This document shows, piece by piece, positions 46,392 to 57,278 of a stretch of DNA of 64,000 bases; within the stretch, counting starts at the first letter, position 1, and each line of letters starts with the position of its first letter. The notes beneath the pieces were generated by a model. That model made no database searches. It was not told the DNA's origin and was given only the letters and a program-made list of their open reading frames with translations. A program made the position numbers and the translations under genes. The DNA is from Marsupella aquatica (taxonomy: Eukaryota; Marchantiophyta), in assembly GCA_973895155.1 (NCBI GenBank), contig OZ316896.1:7688001-7752000 (forward strand), given 5' to 3'.

Positions 46392-49300
46392 TAGCTCCCC
46401 ACTTAATTGTGAAGCGTCCTCGCGAACAACTTCATCTTCGTCCATATAGTATTTCTTGAGGCGGTCATAATGGATGCGAACTGGATATACCTCTCCCGTA
46501 ATGTTGGCCAATTGTACGGAGCCATTGGGGAACATCATGGTTACTCTAAAGGGTCCTAACCAGCGAGTGTAAAGCTTTCCTCGAAACCTACTATACCTAC
46601 TGTCATAAAGTAGCACAAGATCACCGGTATGAATACTAACTACTTTTAACCTTTTATCATACTGTTGCTTCATGATATTCTGTCTATATTCTACTCTCTC
46701 GGCTGAAATCATTCTCGCCTCCTCTAAAGCTTCTAACCTATATTCTCGCTCCTTTAGGCTCTCCTCCGCTGAGGCTCTTTCCTCAATTGTAACTTGAAAT
46801 GTCGGTATCTCAAGTTGCATGGGTACCAGGGCTTCTTGTCCAAAGGTTAAGAAGAAGGGTGTATGACCGGTAGTGGATTTATAGGCAAGATTGTAAGCAA
46901 AAACAGCAGCAAACAATTTATCATCCCAATCGAGTTTGTTCTGAGCTACTGTCTTGTTCAATATCTTTCCTATAATTCCGTTTGCTCGTTCTGTCAACCC
47001 ATTTGCCTTTGGATGGTAGGGAGTAGTAGGCCTATGTTTAACTAAATACTGCTCATTTAAATGACTAATTATATCATTCAAAAAATGGGTTCCTCTATCA
47101 CTAACTAATTCTAGGGGTGCTCCATACCTGGTGAAGATCTGCTCATACATGAATCTAGCCGTAGTAATTGCATCATCCTTCGTTGTTGGTCTGGCCTCTA
47201 CCCATTTAGTTGCATAATCCGTAGCCAGGATTATGTACTTGTTCCGTCGAGGGTGGGTCAGTGGTTTCAGAGGTCCAATGTAATCAATACCCCACTTCTC
47301 GAATGGTGCCAGAGGTAGAATAGGGTGCAGTGGATGTCTGGTGGACGCCCTTGGTCCTCCCGCTCGTTGACAAGGATCGCATTGTTTGATAAACTGATAG
47401 ACATCCTTGTGCAAGGTGGGCCACCAGTAACCGGCATTTAATATCTTCTTAGACGTGGTTACTGGGGCAAAATGTCCTCCGGCCTCCTCTCCATGCATGG
47501 CCCGTAGGACTCGTTTTACCTCTCCCTTTTCCAAACACCTTTGAATCGTGCCGTTGATTCCATGCTTGTGCAGTATGCCTTTAATGCACTGATACTGTCT
47601 GACCTTCCGCACAAAGACTGCGGCTTGCTCTCGGTTTAATCCTGGCTGTAATCTGGAAGTGCTGAGAAATTGTAAAATCTCAGGGTACCATGTATCAGCT
47701 ATTTCCACAACGAATAGCTCCTCGTCGGGGAATCGATCATCGATGCAATCCGTGGCAGGTTTACCTGTGATCCTTGAAAAGAAGTCGGCATTGGCGTGTA
47801 ACTTTCCCGGCTTGATCCTCAGCTCATAGTCAAACTCCTGTAATAGCAAAATCCATCTTGCTACTCTGCCTGTAAGGTCCGGCTTATTGACTAGGTACTT
47901 CAAACTTTCATGATCGGTATGAAAGATTACCTTGTACCCTAGTAAATAATGCCTAAACTTTTTACAAGAATAAATGACTCCTAATGCTTCTCTCTCTGTG
48001 GTGGAGTAGTTCCGTTCGGCATCGGCAAGCTGACGGCTTGCAAAGTATATGGGATGGTCCATTCCTTTCTCATCCAACTGACTTAGTGCTGAGCCGATAC
48101 AGAAGCCCGAGACATCTACAAAAACATGAAAATCTTTGTTCCAGTTCGGTGCTATCATGACTGGGGCCTCTACTAACATCTGCTTCAATTCTACCACCGC
48201 TGTGACTCGTTCGGGTGTGGGTTCGAAGTCTGCTCCTACCTTGAGCATGTTGGTTAATGGTAAAGCTAGCTTGGCAAAATCCTTGATGAACCGGCGATAG
48301 TAACCAATGCATCCCAAGAAGGATCTTACATCCTTTATGTTCTTAGGTTGCATGATATCTAGCCATACTGCTAGCTTACCTTTGTCAATCTCAATGCCCT
48401 TCCTTGATACCTTGTGACCTAGTAGCACCCCCTCGGTTACTGCAAAGAAACATTTATCTGGGTGTAACTTGAGACCCACCTCTCTACATCTCATGAAGGT
48501 TTTCCTGAGGTATTTAGCATGTTTCGATGCCTTCCCGAATACTGCAAAGTCATCAATGAAGATTTCCATGAACTTTCTCAAGTAATCATGAAAAATGTTC
48601 ACCATTAATCGTTGAAACATAGCTGGTGCGTTGCAGAGTCCAAACGGCATACGATTGAAGACATAGATCCCCCATTCCGTGATGAAGGCCGTCTTGATAT
48701 GGTCTTCCTGCCGAATCCTGATTTGGTTATAACCAGAGTATCCATCCATGAATGAATATAGTTCATGACTGGCTACCATGTCTAGTACCATATCAGTAAA
48801 CGGTAAAGGAAAATGGTCTTTTAATGTTGCTTCATTCAGCTTCCTGTAATCCTGACAAACCCGGATCTTGGGTTTACCATCGGGTCCAGCTTTCTTGGGA
48901 ACTATCACAATTGGAGACACCCAGTCTGAATGCAGGACTGGAGTGATGAATCCAGCTTCCACTAGTTTGTCGATTTCTGTTTTGACCAGCAGGGAATACT
49001 TCGGGTTCATCCTTCGAATTGGTTGTCGAAATGATTTGGCTCCTAACATGAGATCAATTCGATGTTCCCCTAGTGTTGGATCTACTCCCTTTAGATCTTG
49101 GTGACTCCATGCAAACACATCCTGAAATTCAATCAATAAGTCACTGATCTCTTTCTCGAGCTCAGGTGCTAGGTTTCTCCCTAAGTTCAGTTCTCTTCCC
49201 TCTCCTAAGTCGAGCTTCCGATATTGCCGTGCTTGGATCATATTAATCTGCTTCTTCAAATTCGGGTCCAGTTTGGCTTCCAGTCTCTCCAATCTCATAC

Positions 49301-49646
49301 CTCCATAAATTGGAATCTCGGCTGGACTAGCCGAGTCGGTCCCTTCCTTGGTGTCCATAGATTGTCCCCTTGCCGGTCTATTCGGTTTTGAATTGGTGGT
49401 CGGCTCCCCTTCCTGCCTTGGCTCTGGATTGTGTCTGTCCATCTCATCCACGTCTTGCTCCTGAGAGTCAGGCCGCTGTGCTCTCTCGGCTTCTAATAGG
49501 GCCTCAATTTGTTCTGCCCTCGTAATCGGCTTGTATGCCGATCCCTTGGTATTTAATTCCTTGCCGATGATCGATGGCGTTGTGAACCCTACCGGCTCTG
49601 CCACAACGCCTGCAGAAAATCCACTGTCCCTGCTACTGCTCCCCAC
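46380..49646 (-). CDS. Gypsy C pol: reverse transcriptase, RNase H and integrase
   Basis: An uninterrupted 1,088-codon frame. A linker covers residues 1-130. RT (about 190-430) has FPLPFTDMVLDMV, NRMPFGLCNAPAMFQRLM and FIDDFAVFG in place of the YxDD box. RNase H (about 510-640) has HVFVDVSG, TEREALGVI and HTDHESLKYL. The integrase zinc region follows (GGHFAPVTT.., CDPCQRAGG), then the catalytic core with WGIDYIGP, LVSDRGTHF and PYHPKANGLTERANG. A C-terminal region GPFRVTMMFPNGSV ends the protein. There is no chromodomain. The frame is -1 relative to gag-protease and overlaps it by 58 nt; the pol frame is closed by TAA just upstream, so it is reached only by a frameshift in the overlap or from its own start. 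Its stop codon lies 12 nt inside the LTR. Confidence 0.93.
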   Translation of the reverse strand: MGSSSRDSGFSAGVVAEPVGFTTPSIIGKELNTKGSAYKPITRAEQIEALLEAERAQRPDSQEQDVDEMDRHNPEPRQEGEPTTNSKPNRPARGQSMDTKEGTDSASPAEIPIYGGMRLERLEAKLDPNLKKQINMIQARQYRKLDLGEGRELNLGRNLAPELEKEISDLLIEFQDVFAWSHQDLKGVDPTLGEHRIDLMLGAKSFRQPIRRMNPKYSLLVKTEIDKLVEAGFITPVLHSDWVSPIVIVPKKAGPDGKPKIRVCQDYRKLNEATLKDHFPLPFTDMVLDMVASHELYSFMDGYSGYNQIRIRQEDHIKTAFITEWGIYVFNRMPFGLCNAPAMFQRLMVNIFHDYLRKFMEIFIDDFAVFGKASKHAKYLRKTFMRCREVGLKLHPDKCFFAVTEGVLLGHKVSRKGIEIDKGKLAVWLDIMQPKNIKDVRSFLGCIGYYRRFIKDFAKLALPLTNMLKVGADFEPTPERVTAVVELKQMLVEAPVMIAPNWNKDFHVFVDVSGFCIGSALSQLDEKGMDHPIYFASRQLADAERNYSTTEREALGVIYSCKKFRHYLLGYKVIFHTDHESLKYLVNKPDLTGRVARWILLLQEFDYELRIKPGKLHANADFFSRITGKPATDCIDDRFPDEELFVVEIADTWYPEILQFLSTSRLQPGLNREQAAVFVRKVRQYQCIKGILHKHGINGTIQRCLEKGEVKRVLRAMHGEEAGGHFAPVTTSKKILNAGYWWPTLHKDVYQFIKQCDPCQRAGGPRASTRHPLHPILPLAPFEKWGIDYIGPLKPLTHPRRNKYIILATDYATKWVEARPTTKDDAITTARFMYEQIFTRYGAPLELVSDRGTHFLNDIISHLNEQYLVKHRPTTPYHPKANGLTERANGIIGKILNKTVAQNKLDWDDKLFAAVFAYNLAYKSTTGHTPFFLTFGQEALVPMQLEIPTFQVTIEERASAEESLKEREYRLEALEEARMISAERVEYRQNIMKQQYDKRLKVVSIHTGDLVLLYDSRYSRFRGKLYTRWLGPFRVTMMFPNGSVQLANITGEVYPVRIHYDRLKKYYMDEDEVVREDASQLSGELCDA
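46394..46405 (-). other. Polypurine tract of Gypsy C
   Basis: On the minus strand TAAGTGGGGAGC lies 2 nt before the downstream LTR, as expected for a plus-strand primer. Confidence 0.75.
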
Positions 49647-52546
49647 TTAGCCGTTTCATCCAATTGGTCTACATCCTTTACTTCCTCCGGAATTGCAGCT
49701 AAAAAGGTGGATTCTATTGTAAAGCAGTCCTCGACCTCTTCGTCTTCTTCTTCCAAGTCACCTTCCATTGGTTCTTGCCATAATCCGCTGGGGGGTACCT
49801 CTGGTCCAAAGACACTTTCTTCGGTTAGGTCAGTGAGGCATTCTAACCAACGTACTTCATCGGCTGACTCCAGTCCACTATCGTACCCATCTACTTCCCT
49901 TATGCTTTTCCTACGGTCATCCTTAGTGTCCCAGGATACCGTGATAGAGGGGGTCCCGAAAGTGAACTGCTTTTTACCCCAATCTTCTATTACCTCGGCT
50001 AGGTACAGCCATGGCCTACCAATCAATAGCCGGAATGACGTAGGATTTACCGGCTTCATTACTACATAGTTAATGCTAAAGAAGATACCTCCTATCTCTG
50101 TCTTGATGCCGGTTAACACTCCCGTGGGAATGACCTGATATCCATTGGCCATGTTCAACACTCTTCCAGTCATCTCCGGTGTTAGACCCCACCCTTTTGC
50201 TGTTGAATCAATCATAATACATACCCCTAATCCTCCATCGATGGGTACCCGTAGTAATAATTCTCCTTGAATCATTAATGGTAATGCTGGGGCTCCTTGA
50301 TCTTCTTCTATCATTAGTACGTCGGATCTGGTTGCTACTTTGGGTAATCTCGGCTTGCCGAGAATAGCCTTCCTTAATTGCTTCCGGAAGTACGGGCTAT
50401 TTTTCAATAGTTGACCTACTGTTGCCGAGACTCTAGATTCTAGTACATCTTTAGCCAGGTCATAGGGAACAATCGGCTTCTCCTCTGGTGGTGTCTCCGT
50501 CTTGGATTCGGCCAGTTTTGCCACGCTAGTCTCCACAGCTGTTGGGTCTTCCGAAGCAAACAATGCTTTTGCTCGTTTTACATCCTTGGCAATGGCTTCG
50601 GTATTCTCCAGGTTTTCTAATTCTCTTAGTTGTTCCTTAACACTAGCCGTAACAGAGGGGTAGAACAACTTAGGATGATCTCGATTGAAGTCGCTATCTT
50701 GTGAAGGATTGGGTTCACTGGTGGGCTCATGGCTTACCTGTATTGCCGGAGCCCTCCCTTCTCCTTCCGTTGATGTTGACGAAGAGTCGATCTTTTCCTC
50801 CGTAACCTTCCCTTTATTTTTGGCCAGCCCATCCCACCTTTCCTTCCTTCTGGTAGATCGAGTAGAGACCCGGTAGCAATCATGATCTAAATCCTCCTCT
50901 GAGAAGGTTGATAGGGCTTCGGCCTCATCATCAGATGGTACGAACTCTGCCTCGGCATCCTCTTGCCATCCTAGTTCGATGTGGTTGATTTGAACTCCTC
51001 CGGGGGTAGTACCTGGCGGTAAGATCTTGACCGGCAAAAGTTTATGATTTGCGGCCAGGCTTGCCAACCAAGTAGGACATTGCCCTAGCATATGACCTTC
51101 CTGTCGGCATCCCATACATAGCTGAGCTGGTTGTCCATCACCCTGTTTGCGTGCATTCGGGCATTCTCTAGCAAAATGGCCAGGTTGACCACAATTATAG
51201 CACGCTGCAAATCTTTGCACATTCGGCCTAGGAGGTACTGACGGGTTCTGAATAATCCGAGGATACATCTCTCTTGGATTGTTCCTTAACCCTGACCATA
51301 GAGATGCAGGTCTGTTGGATAGGTCTCGTGCTCCAGTCTCACTGATGCCAAAAACACTATCAGCGGCATCTCCTAAAAAGTACTCTACTTCTCCCTGACA
51401 TGGTCTGATCTCGGCCACATGCCGAACATGATTAGTATTAAGCTTAGGACACGCATCTTTATGGTGTCCGGTTTTATAACATAAGGCACACCATACAGAG
51501 CTATCCTCCTGTACTACCTTCTTCTTTGGTTTTACCTCTGCAATGATAGCCTTAAGTTGCTCGGTAAGGGCTACGATGTTATCTGGTGGCTTAGCCTCCA
51601 ACTTGACTTTCATCTTTCCTCTCCTTCTGCCCTTCCTTTTGGTAGTTTTTTCTTCTTCAGAACTAGAAGATGACTCACTCTTGCTACTCCCACTATCCGA
51701 GCTTGACTTATCACTTCTAGACTTCTTAGAATGTTTCTTCTTCTTATCTTTTTTCTTATGGGGTGATCCCTCTTCTGATGAGGAACTCTCAGACTTAAGC
51801 TGTTTCTTCCGGCTTGTGATATCTGCATTAATGTATAATTGAATATCCTTAATTGCTTCGGCTAAAGTCTCCGGGTTCTCCTTCCTAATTGCAAAACTCA
51901 TCTTCTGTGGCAAAGCATTCACCAACCATTGAAGTTGCATACCTTCAGATGCATTGGTCTTTGTACGTCTTACCAGTTTCTGAAAGCGTTGCAAGAACTT
52001 CCTGAAGGATTTGTTCTCCTTGAACCGAAGTCGTCCCAACTTCAGCACTGCTAGTTCTGAAGTTCCAATGGGTCGAAACTCCTTAACAAAGAGTGTTTTG
52101 AAGATATCCCAGATGGCTTGATCTTCCACATCTAATGCTCTGTACCAAGGCCTAGCCTCACCCTTGAACAGGCCGGGAAGAATCTACATCTTGATGGCCG
52201 ATTCTCCATTTGCTGCAGCGGTTCCCTCGAAATCATCCAACCATTCGTCCGGATCCTCATCTCCTCTCCCATGAAATGCCTTGTAATGTATGCGCGACCG
52301 CTGGCTCAATCTGGTCCCTGGCCTCTCGTCTGGCCGTGCCTCTGGTTCCCCCATGTCGGTTGGAGACTCACTTCTCCTTACCGACTCTTCTTCTGGTATG
52401 TCTTCTTCGACGCCACTTCCAGTTTCGGAGCTACCAGCTCTTTCTGCCCCTCTCAGTCGCTGTGTATCATGCCACCCGGCGAGCTGCTGTAGTCGAGCTC
52501 TCTCCCGTTGAATCACTCTTTCTTCCCTCGGCGTAAGGTCAGTCAT
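49589..52546 (-). pseudogene. Gypsy C gag and aspartic protease, one nonsense codon
   Basis: Starts at ATG 52546. The N-terminal 120 codons end in a TAG at 52184-52186; the frame then continues 846 codons to 49589. The retrotransposon gag domain is at about 52330-51850 (IHYKAFHGRGDEDPDEWL before the stop, IWDIFKTLFVKEFRP after it). A serine/lysine-rich linker follows, then three zinc knuckles (CALCYKTGHHKDAC, CYNCGQPGHFAREC, CMGCRQEGHMLGQC). The protease-like region has LLRVPIDGGLGVCIMI and ends GRPWLYLAEV. Acidic linkers flank the protease. Three zinc knuckles is more than the usual one or two in Gypsy gag. The single stop may be a CAG to TAG change. Confidence 0.92.
49638..49649 (-). other. 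Internal copy of the polypurine tract (possible central PPT)
   Basis: The 12-nt sequence TAAGTGGGGAGC on the minus strand is identical to the 3' polypurine tract at 46394-46405 and lies at the gag-protease/pol frame overlap, near the middle of the internal region. Confidence 0.5.
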
Positions 52547-52592
52547 TACCTACGCTTCTGTTCTAACTTCATATCTCACGGCTTAAGAAATG

Positions 52593-52612
52593 CCCCCTCC
52601 ATCTAGCGCCAA
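52593..52612 (-). other. Putative primer-binding site of Gypsy C
   Basis: On the minus strand TTGGCGCTAGATGGAGGGGG starts 3 nt after the upstream LTR. TGGCGC at this position is typical of plant Gypsy elements; the exact tRNA is not determined. Confidence 0.7.
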
Positions 52613-52615
52613 AAA

Positions 52616-55600
52616 TGTGGTGCGTCCCATGGCTCCCTAAACCCAAGAAACCCCCCAACTCAAGCCGATTCCCGCAGGTTTCGCGCTTGGCAAGGCCGTT
52701 TCCGTGGCTTAGCGGCATGGGACACTGCTAACCTTCTACTACTACTGTTAACATTTTACACACATATACTGGACAGATCCTTCATCGGGTCATGAGATAC
52801 GTAGCCGGCCTAATCTAGGCCTTTCCCTGTCTTCCCCTCCGTCTTGTTAGGTATGTTTGGATTCCACCGCCGGAATGATCCCCAATAGGCTTGGTTAAGC
52901 CGCTAAGACCTCTCTCAGCTCGACACATCCAACTCTCACTCCCCTGCTTACTTTCCTTCCTTTTGGTTGATGTGGGCACTCTTCACACAAGTTAATGCGA
53001 CACACAAATAGCAAAATGACTCATTCTGACTGAGTCATACCATGGACTTGCCATACAAACAGTACATCTCATACACAAGCTCTGCGAACTAAGCCGTGAG
53101 GCCAACTCTATTCAGCTCTTAGGCATGAGGAAACATGAATATACACAAGGGTCACTGTATGACTAACCGAGAGCTTCTCGTACTACTTGATCCCAGCCCG
53201 GCTGGTGCAAACTAAAAACTTGCTAAAGAAGAGGCCCTGAGCTCCCCGCTGCCCAGGTACTTATCCTGGTAGTGGATCCGCCATTCTTTGCATCGTAAGC
53301 CTAATCTACCTAACAGTAATCTACTTGCCCGAATCTACCTATGTACAGCAAGGCAGGAGCACAAGTGTTGCTCCTACCAGTGGAACCGCAATCCCACTAA
53401 GCTAAGTGTCAGGGCCGCTCCTGGTCCTGATCCTAATCCTAAACTTGGAGATCAGCGCCCGCCCTGCCCACTCACGCCTCCTCCCTCCACGTCCGCCCTC
53501 CCTAAAAGGAACGACGCCCTTGCACCGTCACGACACCGGTGGAGGATCCTTAATGGACGCCCCCAACGCTTCCTCCTCAGCCACTGCCGTAGGTTCATTC
53601 TCTGACAGATTACCTGCCCTTGACTGAGTCAACTCTCCATCGGCTTGGCAGGGTCCACCATTGGCATCGGCATCGGCTCAGGAATCGGTTACGGCCTCAG
53701 CCTCGGCTACGGTCTCCCCGGCCTGCTCAAGAGGCGGATCTGGAATACCGGCCTCATTACTGAGTAGTTCGGCTTGGGCCGCACCACCCCCACCTGTGAT
53801 GATAGCGGGATCTATTGCCGTATTCATGCCGGAGGATGGTGCTGGTTCTACCTCCTTGGTCACCACGGCTTGTGGAGTCGGATTACTCCTTGACCCTGAA
53901 GGTTTCCGCTTTTTCTTCTTTTCTGGTTCGGCAGTTGGTCCCTTCCCCTTCCCACTTACTTCCGGCACTGGTGCAGGTGGCGCGGCTTTTTCTTCGGCCA
54001 GTACCACTCCTGGTAACTTGGTTGCCCCAATTGGAGTTGGGCCTGATGAAGACAAGCACTTAAATACTGCGGCTTGTTTCTTCAGCCGCTCCGTTTGGTT
54101 GTCGGCCCGCCGCTGGAGGTTCTCCATCTTCCTTGTGATTTCCTCCAACTCCTCCTGGGTCTCATCCAGGTCCTTGCGTGCCTCCTCTAGTTCCTTCTGG
54201 GCTTCCTCCCGTTCTTGTTTCAAGGTAGTCCTCTCCTCCCGGGTTGCTCTTAGCTCCTTGTCGAGCTCTGCAATGATGACAGACTCCATCTGGTTCATCT
54301 TGGCGTAAGTCTGATTGAGCATCTCATCCTTCTCCCTTAGGTCGGCCTTGAAGCTGGCCGTCAGGGACGCAAGCTCCTGCTGCAGCGCCATAATCCCTTG
54401 ATAGGATTTCCCTAACTTGGCCTCCTTCTGCTCAAGGGCTCCACGGATTTTCTCGAGCTCCCCCTTCAACGCCCATTCCTTTCTTTGGGTCTCCGCCATG
54501 GCCCGGCTGTTGGCTGTTATGTGGGCCTCCTCTGTATTCTTCAGCTCTTGCTTCCACTTCTCCCTCTCTTTGATCGTGTCGGCCAACTCTCCCTGCGTCT
54601 GAGTCAGTTTATCCTTGATATTCTGATTATCAGCCTGCGCGGTGTCCAACTGCCCCTGCATGATGTTCAGCTCATGCCGTTTAATCCGTAGTTCATCTTG
54701 GGCTTTCTTGGCCGCCCTTAGATCTTCAATCTCGGCTTCCATCCTCCTAAGCCGCCGAATGACCTCGTCCTTCTTGCTTCTCTCTAAAGCCACCGCTTCT
54801 TCTAATTGGTGCTTCTCCAACTGCTCCCTATGGAAAAAGGGTCCTACCTCCAACTCCTCTCCAAAGATGCCGAGCGCAAGTTCCCCACACATCTCACCAT
54901 ACTCCATGGCTCTATTCTTAGCGTAGGTGGAGTAAGTAGAAGTGATCGGCATCGCCCATCGCGGCCTCTGCTCCCAAGCCGTCTTGCGGATCTCTTCAAT
55001 CGTGGCTAGAGGTTTGCTTCCTTTTTTGGCTAGCCGCCCGATGTCCTCCGGCCAATCTCCTCCTGGTAAATCCTTTTCCCTAGCCAGGGCTGCCTCCTCT
55101 TCCTGCCTGATTCGCTCTTGAAATTCCTGCACCGTCTGTTTTATGCCGTCAAAGCTCGGGGGAGCAACATCTGGTGGGGGAGACTCAGGGCTACTCTGCT
55201 GGTTGGGGTCCCCTCACACTACCCTTGGAAGTGTGGGGACAAACCGGCCACAGGTCCTTACTCCTGGAACGTGATGGTCCGACCCATAGCCGGAATTATC
55301 ATGGCTGTAGTCCTCCACTGCCTCCTCTACTTCTTGGACGTCCGGCTTCTCCCTCTCCTCTTCGTTGGTAGGAGCTTCAGGCAATTATGCCTCAGATTCG
55401 GAGCTTGAGATTCCCACATACATTCGAACACCTGGCTTGGATTCCGGCCTGATTCTCTCCTTGTCTCCAGCAAAGGGGTTTTCTCTTGTGAGCCGGTGTA
55501 GGCCTACCTCTGTAGTAGTGTCCTGCATTGTTGCCATTGCCGTTGTTGTTGCCGATGCCGATTTCTTTTCTTTCTCCAGTAGTTTCAGCAGACTCTACAT

Positions 55601-57278
55601 GCCTGGTTGCTGCATTGGCAAGTCCTCCTTCCTGGGCCTAAACACCTGCTCGATCGTAGGGCTAACAGGTGGTTGAGGCTTCTCAGCCAACGGCCTCGGC
55701 GTTGGAGCTTCCTCGGGTGCCCTTACCTGCAGGGGAAGTACTGGGGCAAAAGTCTGACCTCTGGCATACCGGCACAACAGCGGCATGTGATAGCCAAGCC
55801 GCGACACGCTCCCCATGCCGATTACCTGCTGCTCCTCCTTTAAGATCTTCTTCAATTGGTTGAGGAGGTACCCGTTGTAGTCCCGGCTTGGGTCTGGCCT
55901 TTCTGCCAGATAGACCTGTGCCTTGCCGATCTCTGCCCTCGGCAAGTTACAATGCATGGTCACCCGCAAGAAGTCGATCATCTCTCCTATGTGCAGGTTG
56001 GTGCAGGTGTTCTGGAAGAAGCCATTCTTCGTTGATGGCCCGGGGAATGACCGGAACTCCTTGTCAGGCAAGGTCTTCCTGGCATCAACTTTGGTCTTAT
56101 TGCCTATCGGCAAGCCAAACACTTCGGCAATTACCTTGGGAGTAAGATAGAAATCCTTCCCATATATCCTCGTGCAATTGGTCTCGGGTTCCCATGACCC
56201 CACGAATTCTAATAGGTGTGACTCCGGTACCTCCGGCTTCAGCCATGGTAATCTTACAAAGGCCTCTAAGCCGGATCCGGCCATGAAGCCTTGATACTTC
56301 TTGGTCTGCATTGCCATAAAGCATGCATCCTCCTCCCGTGCAAAATGTAGTTGCACTTCCACCGGTAGGGTTGCCGCCCAGCCCTTCCAGGTGTCATCCC
56401 TGGTTGGAATGGCCTTGATGGGATCGACCTCCTCCTCTTCGGCTTCTCCCTGCCTCTTGCTCTGCTGCTCGGCTGGCTTCTTTGGTGCCGCCGACCTCGT
56501 TCTTTTTGCCGGGGTGGCTTCATCGTTGACGGCTCCCTTCCTCTTCATCTCTGCTGCCGTGGAGGTTTCTCCTAGCACCGTTGCCTGGGTCCACCTTTCC
56601 GTGCTACCCTTTAATTCCCAGTGTATGTCGTTGCAGTTCTTGATGGCCTCTCGGATGCCGACGACGCTATCTTTGCAAAACAGAAGATCATCGAGTTGAT
56701 TGGAGGTAGGCGTCCACAGGAACTCGTCCTTGATGAGTTCGCCTCCTAAGAAAGCCATCTTCTGCAGCTCCCACAATCGAGCGAGCTCCTACCGTTCTCG
56801 AGCTGCCCTTTCTGATTCCTCGTCCTCGTAAGTCTTGATGTACTCAGTTGCCCGTTCGAACAGGCATCCCCAGAAATGTGCCGCTTGATTGACGTTGCTC
56901 ATACCCTCCTTAGGTCGATCGTCGGTATCTACTCTCTCCCCGAGTGCTTGCCTAAGCAGCTGACAGTAGTTGGCCTCCCGTAGTCGTCTACCTAGTTCAT
57001 GCTCGCAAATGAGCCACCATCTCCTGCAAGCGCTCCTTACCCCTCTCCTCTGCCGGTCCTTCTTCCCGTTGATCCTTCCTAGCCGCCGACGCTTAACGCG
57101 CCCTAACCCTAATCGAGTTTTCACCCTCAGCGTCCTTACCTCCGGCCTCGGCCCGGGTTCCATGGTTGCCCCTAATGGTTTATATTTTCCTTGTTTTGTC
57201 CCTATACTAAGGTGTTCCTAGGGTGCCTTCCTGCTTTACCCACTTAACTGGCCGAGTGATTCCTGTCTAGGCATCACA
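52616..57278 (-). repeat. 5' LTR of Gypsy C, 4,663 bp
   Basis: Full-length LTR with the same ends and length as solo LTR-B. It carries the LTR ORF between 57163 and 53528, about 78 percent of the LTR. Confidence 0.95.
53528..57163 (-). pseudogene. LTR ORF copy in the 5' LTR of Gypsy C, several nonsense codons
   Basis: Start ATG at 57163, 116 bp inside the LTR. Stops in frame are TAG at 56789 (CAG in the sister LTR), TAG near 55595 (CAG in LTR-B, also TAG in the sister LTR), TAA near 55387 and TGA at 53678 (CGA in the sister LTR). Between them the frame stays open: plant transposon-type domain 56776-55595, and acidic region and long coiled coil 55132-53678. There are no frameshifts, so the copy decayed by point changes only. 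The intact form would be about 1,210 codons. Confidence 0.78.

Larger units (their letters stand above)
42508..57278 (-). mobile_element. Gypsy element C: full-length Ty3/Gypsy retrotransposon with ORF-bearing LTRs
   Basis: Bounded by LTRs 52616-57278 (upstream, 4,663 bp) and 42508-46391 (downstream, 3,884 bp after a deletion) and by the perfect target duplication CGTAC (42503-42507 and 57279-57283). The internal region on the minus strand has a primer site, gag-protease (52546-49589), and RT-RNase H-integrase (49646-46380), with integrase after RT as in Gypsy. The integrase lacks a chromodomain, and the protein pattern suits the Tat/Athila branch; this branch call is by eye. Total length is 14,771 bp. 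It interrupts tnp2 of CACTA-2. Confidence 0.96.
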
